From: Ruminococcus sp.
GTDB lineage: Bacteria > Bacillota > Clostridia > Oscillospirales > Ruminococcaceae
Direction of reading: 5' to 3'
DNA: 64,000 nucleotides
Assembly (NCBI GenBank): GCA_017626015.1
Contig: JAGAJO010000009.1
Span: 62,001-126,000 of the forward strand
Translations under genes and position numbers: made by a program
The notes under the pieces: model-generated
Told to the model about the DNA's origin: nothing
Database searches by the model: none
What the model saw: only the letters and a program-made list of their open reading frames with translations
Shown: piece by piece, positions 59,398-64,000 of the stretch
Position numbering within the stretch: the stretch's first letter is position 1
Layout: every line of letters starts with the position of its first letter

Positions 59398-61752
59398 TTA
59401 TACCTTTGTGATTTTTGCGTAATTTGCCATGACCTTTTTTGTTCCCTTTTTGTCGAAAGCAATTTCAAGCAGAGTGTCACCAGACATTGGGGTCGCTTTT
59501 AAAACGGTACCTTCTCCGAAGATCTTATGGCTGATCCTGTCGCCTGCTTTAAAGCTTTGTGCAGCAGGACTGTTTTTGTTTTCCATAGCTCTGAAAACAG
59601 CCATCTGCCGTTTAAGGCTGATGTTGTTGGGCTGTCCGGATAAAGCATCAGTATTGCCGGACAAAGCTTCTTTAATTACAGTATTTTCCTTGGGAAGCTC
59701 CTTTACAAATCTGGATACCCTGTTACGGTTTGTCTGTCCGTACAGCATTCTTTCTCCGGAATAGGTAAGTACGAGCCTGCTCTTGGCTCTGGTTATTGCA
59801 ACGTAAGCAAGTCTGCGCTCCTCCTCCACATCGGCTTCGGATTCCATGCTTCTTGACGACGGAAAAATATTTTCCTCCATGCCCGCCGCAAAAACGCACG
59901 GAAATTCAAGTCCCTTGGCTGAATGCACCGTCATCATCATAACGCAGTCGCCGCTCTCGTCCATGGTATCTATATCGGTATAAAGTGATATCTCCTCAAG
60001 GAAGCCCCAGAGAGTCGGTTCTTCCTCTTCCTCCTCGTATTTTGCCATGGTAGACTTTAGCTCCTCAATATTTTCAAGTCTGCCTTCACCCTCTATACCC
60101 TGCAGTTTCAGTTGGTTAGCGTAGCCTGTTTTTTCCATTATCTCGTCCAGCAGCTCGGGAAGGGATACCTCTTCGGAAAGCTCTGTAAGCTCGTCGATCA
60201 TTTCAGCAAAATTCTTTAATGCTTTGGATCTTTTAGCCAGAGGGACATATTCGTCCGAACGGCGCATAACGTTGATAGGGTTTTCTCCAAGATCTGACGA
60301 GACCTGTTCCAGTGTATTTACCGTTGCTTCACCGATACCCCGTTTAGGTTCGTTTATGATTCTTCTTAATCTGAGAAGATCGGAATGATTGTCAATGACC
60401 TGCAAATATGCAAGTATGTCCTTTATCTCCTTGCGATCGTAAAATTTCAGACCTCCGAAAATGCGGTAGGGTATACCTGCTTTTATCAATGCCTGTTCTA
60501 TGGCGTTGGACTGCGCATTCATACGGTACAGAACGGCATGATCGCTGTACTTGGCGCCTTTTTCCACGTTTTCCAGCACAGTATCGGAAATGAATTTAGC
60601 TTCGTCACGTTCGTTGTCCGCTCTGTATATCATTACCTTTTCGCCGTCTCCCGCCGATGTCCACAGATTTTTTCCCTTGCGTCCCTGATTGTTTTTGATA
60701 AGCTCGTTGGCGCAGGTTAGAATATTCTGCGTGGATCGGTAATTTTGTTCCAGCTTTATCACTACGGAGCCTCCGGCGTCTGAAAATTCGTTTTCAAAGT
60801 TAAGTATATTTTCAATAGTTGCACCTCTGAATTTATATATACTCTGATCGTCATCGCCCACAACACAAAGATTCCCGTATTTTTTAGACAGCATTGAAAC
60901 AAGCTTGAACTGCACCTTATTGGTATCTTGATATTCGTCCACCATTATGTATTTATATAGGTTCTGGTAATGGTCAAGAACATCCGGATTTTCTTCAAAC
61001 AGCCTGACCGTGTTGCAGATTATATCATCGAAGTCCATTGCGTTTGAGGAGAAAAGCGTCTGCTGATATCTTTTATATACCTTGCCGATAGTTATCATCC
61101 TGTAATCGCCGGCGGCGTCGGCAATGTAATCCTCGGGAGAGACCATGGAATCCTTGCTGTGTGAAATTTCACCGAGGATCGACTTTGGCGGAAACATTTT
61201 TTCCGGGATATCCATTTCGGAAAGTATTCTTTTGACAGTTCTGCGGGAATCGTCCGAGTCGTAAATGGTAAAGCTTGACGTGTATCCGAGCCTGTCCGCT
61301 TCTCGTCTGAGAATACGCACACAGGCGGAATGGAAGGTAGCCGCAGTAAGTCCCTGACCTGATTCTCCCAGCATAGCGGATATCCTGTCCTTAAGCTCTC
61401 CGGCAGCCTTGTTTGTAAAGGTTATGGCGAGAATGTTCCACGGTCTCACACAGTCATAGGAAACAATGTCCGCAAGCTTTCCGCTGTCTGTTTCCGTACC
61501 TTCCGCATAATCACGCAGGAACTGTATATCCTCCTGAGACGGGTCGCCGTAGGATCTGTCGCTGTTATAAGCGTTGCCGAAGAATATCATATTTGCGATG
61601 CGGTTAACAAGCACTGTGGTTTTTCCGCTGCCAGCCCCTGCAAGTATGAGCAGGGGACCTTTTATTTTAAATACGGCCTGCCGCTGCTGCGGATTCATTT
61701 TTGAAAAATACTTTTCAAGTGCCGCTTTCTTTAATGTTATAAATTCATCCAT
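59398..61752 (-). CDS. pcrA: ATP-dependent DNA helicase PcrA/UvrD
   Basis: Superfamily 1A 3'-5' helicase for nucleotide-excision repair and removal of RecA. The ATG at 61752, behind GGAGGT, gives 784 residues beginning MDEFITLKKAALEKYF; an upstream ATG at 61830 lies before the ribosome site and adds an unconserved 26-residue extension. Motifs in order: MNPQQRQAV (Q), AGAGSGKTTVLV (Walker A), LAITFTNKAA (Ia), VDEYQDTN (II), VGDDDQSIYKFRGA (III), LEQNYRST (IV), VHSAKGLEFPCVFAAG (V) and EEERRLAYVAITRAK (VI). The C-terminal 60 residues (GDRISHKIFGEGTVL) form the RNA-polymerase-binding Tudor domain typical of PcrA. Confidence 0.96.
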   Translation of the reverse strand: MDEFITLKKAALEKYFSKMNPQQRQAVFKIKGPLLILAGAGSGKTTVLVNRIANMIFFGNAYNSDRSYGDPSQEDIQFLRDYAEGTETDSGKLADIVSYDCVRPWNILAITFTNKAAGELKDRISAMLGESGQGLTAATFHSACVRILRREADRLGYTSSFTIYDSDDSRRTVKRILSEMDIPEKMFPPKSILGEISHSKDSMVSPEDYIADAAGDYRMITIGKVYKRYQQTLFSSNAMDFDDIICNTVRLFEENPDVLDHYQNLYKYIMVDEYQDTNKVQFKLVSMLSKKYGNLCVVGDDDQSIYKFRGATIENILNFENEFSDAGGSVVIKLEQNYRSTQNILTCANELIKNNQGRKGKNLWTSAGDGEKVMIYRADNERDEAKFISDTVLENVEKGAKYSDHAVLYRMNAQSNAIEQALIKAGIPYRIFGGLKFYDRKEIKDILAYLQVIDNHSDLLRLRRIINEPKRGIGEATVNTLEQVSSDLGENPINVMRRSDEYVPLAKRSKALKNFAEMIDELTELSEEVSLPELLDEIMEKTGYANQLKLQGIEGEGRLENIEELKSTMAKYEEEEEEPTLWGFLEEISLYTDIDTMDESGDCVMMMTVHSAKGLEFPCVFAAGMEENIFPSSRSMESEADVEEERRLAYVAITRAKSRLVLTYSGERMLYGQTNRNRVSRFVKELPKENTVIKEALSGNTDALSGQPNNISLKRQMAVFRAMENKNSPAAQSFKAGDRISHKIFGEGTVLKATPMSGDTLLEIAFDKKGTKKVMANYAKITKV

Positions 61753-61897
61753 TTCAATACCTCCGCATTTGATTATAGCATAAAAGAGGAAATTTGAAAA
61801 GCCCTCTGAAAAAGTTTTTTTGCTGTACAAAAAAATGGACGAATAAAACCTCTCTTACCGTCCAATAATTACATAAAATATATTTGGAGGTAATTTT

Positions 61898-64000
61898 ATG
61901 CAGGCTATTATTTTATGCGGCGGCAGGGGAGAACGGCTTATGCCCCTTACGTCGGAGAATCCGGCATCTATGCTCAGATTTGCGGGAAAGGAGCTTATTT
62001 ATTACAATATAGAGCAGCTTGTAAAAGCCGGAGCTGACAGGATCACGCTGGCGTTAGGCTACGGGGGCAGCAGGATAAAGGAGCTTTTTGAGGACGGAAC
62101 CTTTCAGGGGGTTCCTGTGGATTTTTCCGGCTGCTCCGATGAGGGGACTGCGGCGGCGATAGCTTATGCAGCCGATCGAAATGAGAAAAATATCATTATT
62201 GCAGAGGGGAACAGTCTTTTTATGGGAGATCTGACCGGGCTTGTAAAGCAGCATACAGACAGGAATGCAGTTTGTACTGCTCTGGTGACTGAAAATGCTG
62301 TCGGCGGCTGTAAAAGGGTATGCAGTGACGAAAACGGCGAAATAACTGCGCTGACAGAAGATCCCTCGGCTGAAACGATCGGCTGCGAATTGTCACTTAC
62401 AGGCGTTTATATGTTGGACACAGCGGTATTTTCACAGGTGAATTTCGGCGGGAGACGTGATTTTGTCTGTGATATCCTTCCGGAGCTTTCTGAGCTCGGC
62501 GGAAGGCTTTACGCTTGCGAGTCGGATATTTATTGCGCAAAGATACTGACTCCATGCGGGTTTCTTGAAGCACAGCAGAATATTTTGTATTCCGGCGGCG
62601 TAAGAATTATAAACAACACTTCCGATAATTTTAATGGCGTAACATTTATTCCTCCGGTATATATCGGCAGAAATGTTTCCGTACAACCGGGTTCGGTGAT
62701 AGGTAAGGGAACTGTTCTGGATGACGGCGCAAGAATTGGTGCAAGATGCAGGCTTATCGGTTCGTATGCAGGCGTCAATTCGTCATTGTCAGACTTTTGC
62801 GAGGCTGACGGAACGGTTATTTGCGGCGGAGCTTCGGCAGGACGGTATGTGAAATTCGGATTCCACTCTGTTGCCGGCAGCGGCTGTATTATAGAGGACG
62901 AATGCGAGCTTGCGCACGGTGCGGCGATATGGTCGGGAACTTCTGTAAAAGGAGGGACAACGGTAAGGGACACCATTGACCGTGGGTCGGAGTCAAGGGT
63001 GTTGATCGACGATGACGGAATATTTACCTTGCCTCACATCTCGGGCTCGGCGGTATCGGCAGTGAGCTTTGCGCTTGCCTGCGGTTCGTCGCTTAAGCCG
63101 TGCAGCAGGGTCGTTGTTGGATGCAGCGATAAAGAGGGAGCTGCTCTTTATTTGCAGGAAGTAAAATGCGGACTCGCAAACACCGGCATCGATGTATTCG
63201 ATATAGGGGAAAGCACTCCTCAGCAGACGGCGTATGCTGTAAACTTTTTCAAAGCTGAAATAGGTATATACGCCGATCTTAATTCTCACTGTACCTTCAG
63301 GCTTATGTCCCGGGGGGGACTTCCGCTGGAGCGGAGATCTGAGCATACCATAGAGCAGATCTATCAGAACCGCCGTTTCAGAAGCTGTCCTCCGGATGGA
63401 TTCGGAAAAATTTACAGCGGAAATTCCGCAGTGTCTCTTTACGAAAGCTTTGTTAGATCACTCATGCCGCACAGATTGAAGGGCGTTAATCCTCAGATAA
63501 GAGCCTGTAGTAAAACAGCGGCGGGATCCGCCGACAGGATCTTCAGAGGCATAAACGATATAAACGGTGAAAGAATAACATTTCACATTTCAGCAGACGG
63601 TTCAAAATGTACGGCTTATTCTCAGGACTCGGGAAATATAGGAAGCGAAGCTATGCTTTGTCTTGGAATATTTGCGGCTTTCAGCAAAGGAATATCCGTG
63701 TCGGTGCCTTACTGCTTTCCGTCGTCCGCCGACAGGATAGCTGAAAATCTTTGCGGCAGACTTTACAGGTATTATAACTGTACCTGCGGTACGGAGGATT
63801 CTGAAGCAAGAAAAATAGCCGCAGGTGAGGATAATTCTTTTGTAAGGGACGGTCTGTGTCTGTGCGCAGCGGTTTGCAGCTATCTCAGCGAACGTAAGAT
63901 AAGTCTTAAAAAGGCGCTAGAGGATATCCCTACGATATTTTCTTCGCAGAGATTTGTTGTAAGTAACTGCGAGCCGCAGACGGTAATAAGAAAGCTTTGC
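61898..64000 (+). CDS. Nucleotidyltransferase/phosphomannomutase fusion, catalytic residues replaced; 3' end outside window
   Basis: The frame is open from ATG 61898 (after TTTGGAGG) to the right edge, 701 codons. Residues 1-235 form a sugar-phosphate nucleotidyltransferase domain (ILCGGRGERLMPLT), 245-360 a hexapeptide left-handed helix (PPVYIGRNVSVQPGSVIGKG), and 375 onward phosphohexomutase domains (GLANTGIDVFDIGESTPQQT). Family key residues differ: the signature Lys of the PxxxPK motif is Ala23, the metal-ligand Asp of the GDxL motif is Asn105 (EGNSLF), the Lys of the EKP motif is Asp155, and the mutase phosphoserine loop TASHNP reads ADLNSHCTF at 459-467. The architecture matches GDP-mannose-type fusions, but both activities look lost. 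Divergent from pcrA. Confidence 0.82.
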   Translation, partial: MQAIILCGGRGERLMPLTSENPASMLRFAGKELIYYNIEQLVKAGADRITLALGYGGSRIKELFEDGTFQGVPVDFSGCSDEGTAAAIAYAADRNEKNIIIAEGNSLFMGDLTGLVKQHTDRNAVCTALVTENAVGGCKRVCSDENGEITALTEDPSAETIGCELSLTGVYMLDTAVFSQVNFGGRRDFVCDILPELSELGGRLYACESDIYCAKILTPCGFLEAQQNILYSGGVRIINNTSDNFNGVTFIPPVYIGRNVSVQPGSVIGKGTVLDDGARIGARCRLIGSYAGVNSSLSDFCEADGTVICGGASAGRYVKFGFHSVAGSGCIIEDECELAHGAAIWSGTSVKGGTTVRDTIDRGSESRVLIDDDGIFTLPHISGSAVSAVSFALACGSSLKPCSRVVVGCSDKEGAALYLQEVKCGLANTGIDVFDIGESTPQQTAYAVNFFKAEIGIYADLNSHCTFRLMSRGGLPLERRSEHTIEQIYQNRRFRSCPPDGFGKIYSGNSAVSLYESFVRSLMPHRLKGVNPQIRACSKTAAGSADRIFRGINDINGERITFHISADGSKCTAYSQDSGNIGSEAMLCLGIFAAFSKGISVSVPYCFPSSADRIAENLCGRLYRYYNCTCGTEDSEARKIAAGEDNSFVRDGLCLCAAVCSYLSERKISLKKALEDIPTIFSSQRFVVSNCEPQTVIRKLC

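Noticed and set aside
62054-63346. Minus-strand frames opposite the nucleotidyltransferase-mutase fusion
   Set aside because: The plus strand is one 701-codon open frame with clear domain motifs and a strong ribosome site; the opposite frames have neither.
1-64000. CRISPR arrays, tRNA and rRNA genes, prophage or insertion sequences
   Set aside because: I looked for regularly spaced repeats, TTCGAATC-type tRNA arms, rRNA stretches, transposase and integrase motifs and saw none.

Overview
The window reads as chromosomal DNA of a Gram-positive, anaerobic member of the Clostridia, most like Ruminococcus or its Oscillospiraceae relatives. This is an inference from the moderate GC content, strong GGAGG ribosome sites, transcription-terminating riboswitches and T-boxes, an EF-P with the Bacillota-type lysine, CarD, CpsB, an IscS/IscU pair and glycoside hydrolases of families 42 and 113. 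I see no transposase, integrase, phage gene, CRISPR array, rRNA or tRNA gene. Almost every gene is recognisable housekeeping or metabolism.

Layout. 1-6400 (+): the 3' part of endonuclease IV, a self-inhibited Fic protein, a GNAT acetyltransferase, aroQ-pepP, a SUFU-domain protein, efp with a small zinc-ribbon protein, and an FMN riboswitch in front of the riboflavin transporter ribU. 6500-13100 (-): metK behind a SAM-I riboswitch, a start-less ORF remnant, a CpsB-type phosphatase, a TtcA-like thiolase, a phosphodiesterase, a NYN-domain protein and a GDSL lipoprotein. 13200-14200 (+): an AraC regulator followed by a structured 3' region. 14367-18043 (-): the sulfur-transfer group iscS, a lone EF-Tu domain II, iscU and mnmA, then rnhA. 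18200-19733 (+): an orphan sugar-binding lipoprotein with a cre-like operator on its promoter. 19830-26746 (-): the complete tryptophan pathway trpE-trpGD-trpC-trpF-trpB-trpA under a tryptophan T-box.

26895-35131 holds cell-envelope genes: an AI-2E-family permease, a DacA carboxypeptidase, a parvulin lipoprotein, a FnIII-VanY peptidase, a pentapeptide protein and a glycerophosphodiesterase, plus a nuclease-like protein of unknown role. 35302-49961 (-) is a long arginine cluster in the order argG, argH, argC, argJ, argB, argD, argF, covering glutamate to arginine except argA, which argJ replaces. It is interrupted by small membrane, pentapeptide, GNAT, VOC, phosphatase and GH3 genes. 50173-55290 (+): a flavin reductase-like gene, CarD, and a tyrosine T-box transcription unit that reaches tyrS only after a broken kinase gene, a radical SAM gene and a nitrilase-family gene. 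55333-59287 (+): GH42, an rRNA methyltransferase and GH113. The window ends with pcrA (-) and a divergent nucleotidyltransferase/phosphomannomutase fusion that runs off the right edge.

The observations I rate highest are the displaced tyrosine T-box with a gutted kinase gene behind it, the terminal fusion protein whose two enzymatic halves both seem to have lost key catalytic residues, the lone EF-Tu domain II inside an iron-sulfur/tRNA-thiolation group, the NagZ-like GH3 without the usual Asp-His dyad, and the wobble-paired structured RNA downstream of the AraC gene.
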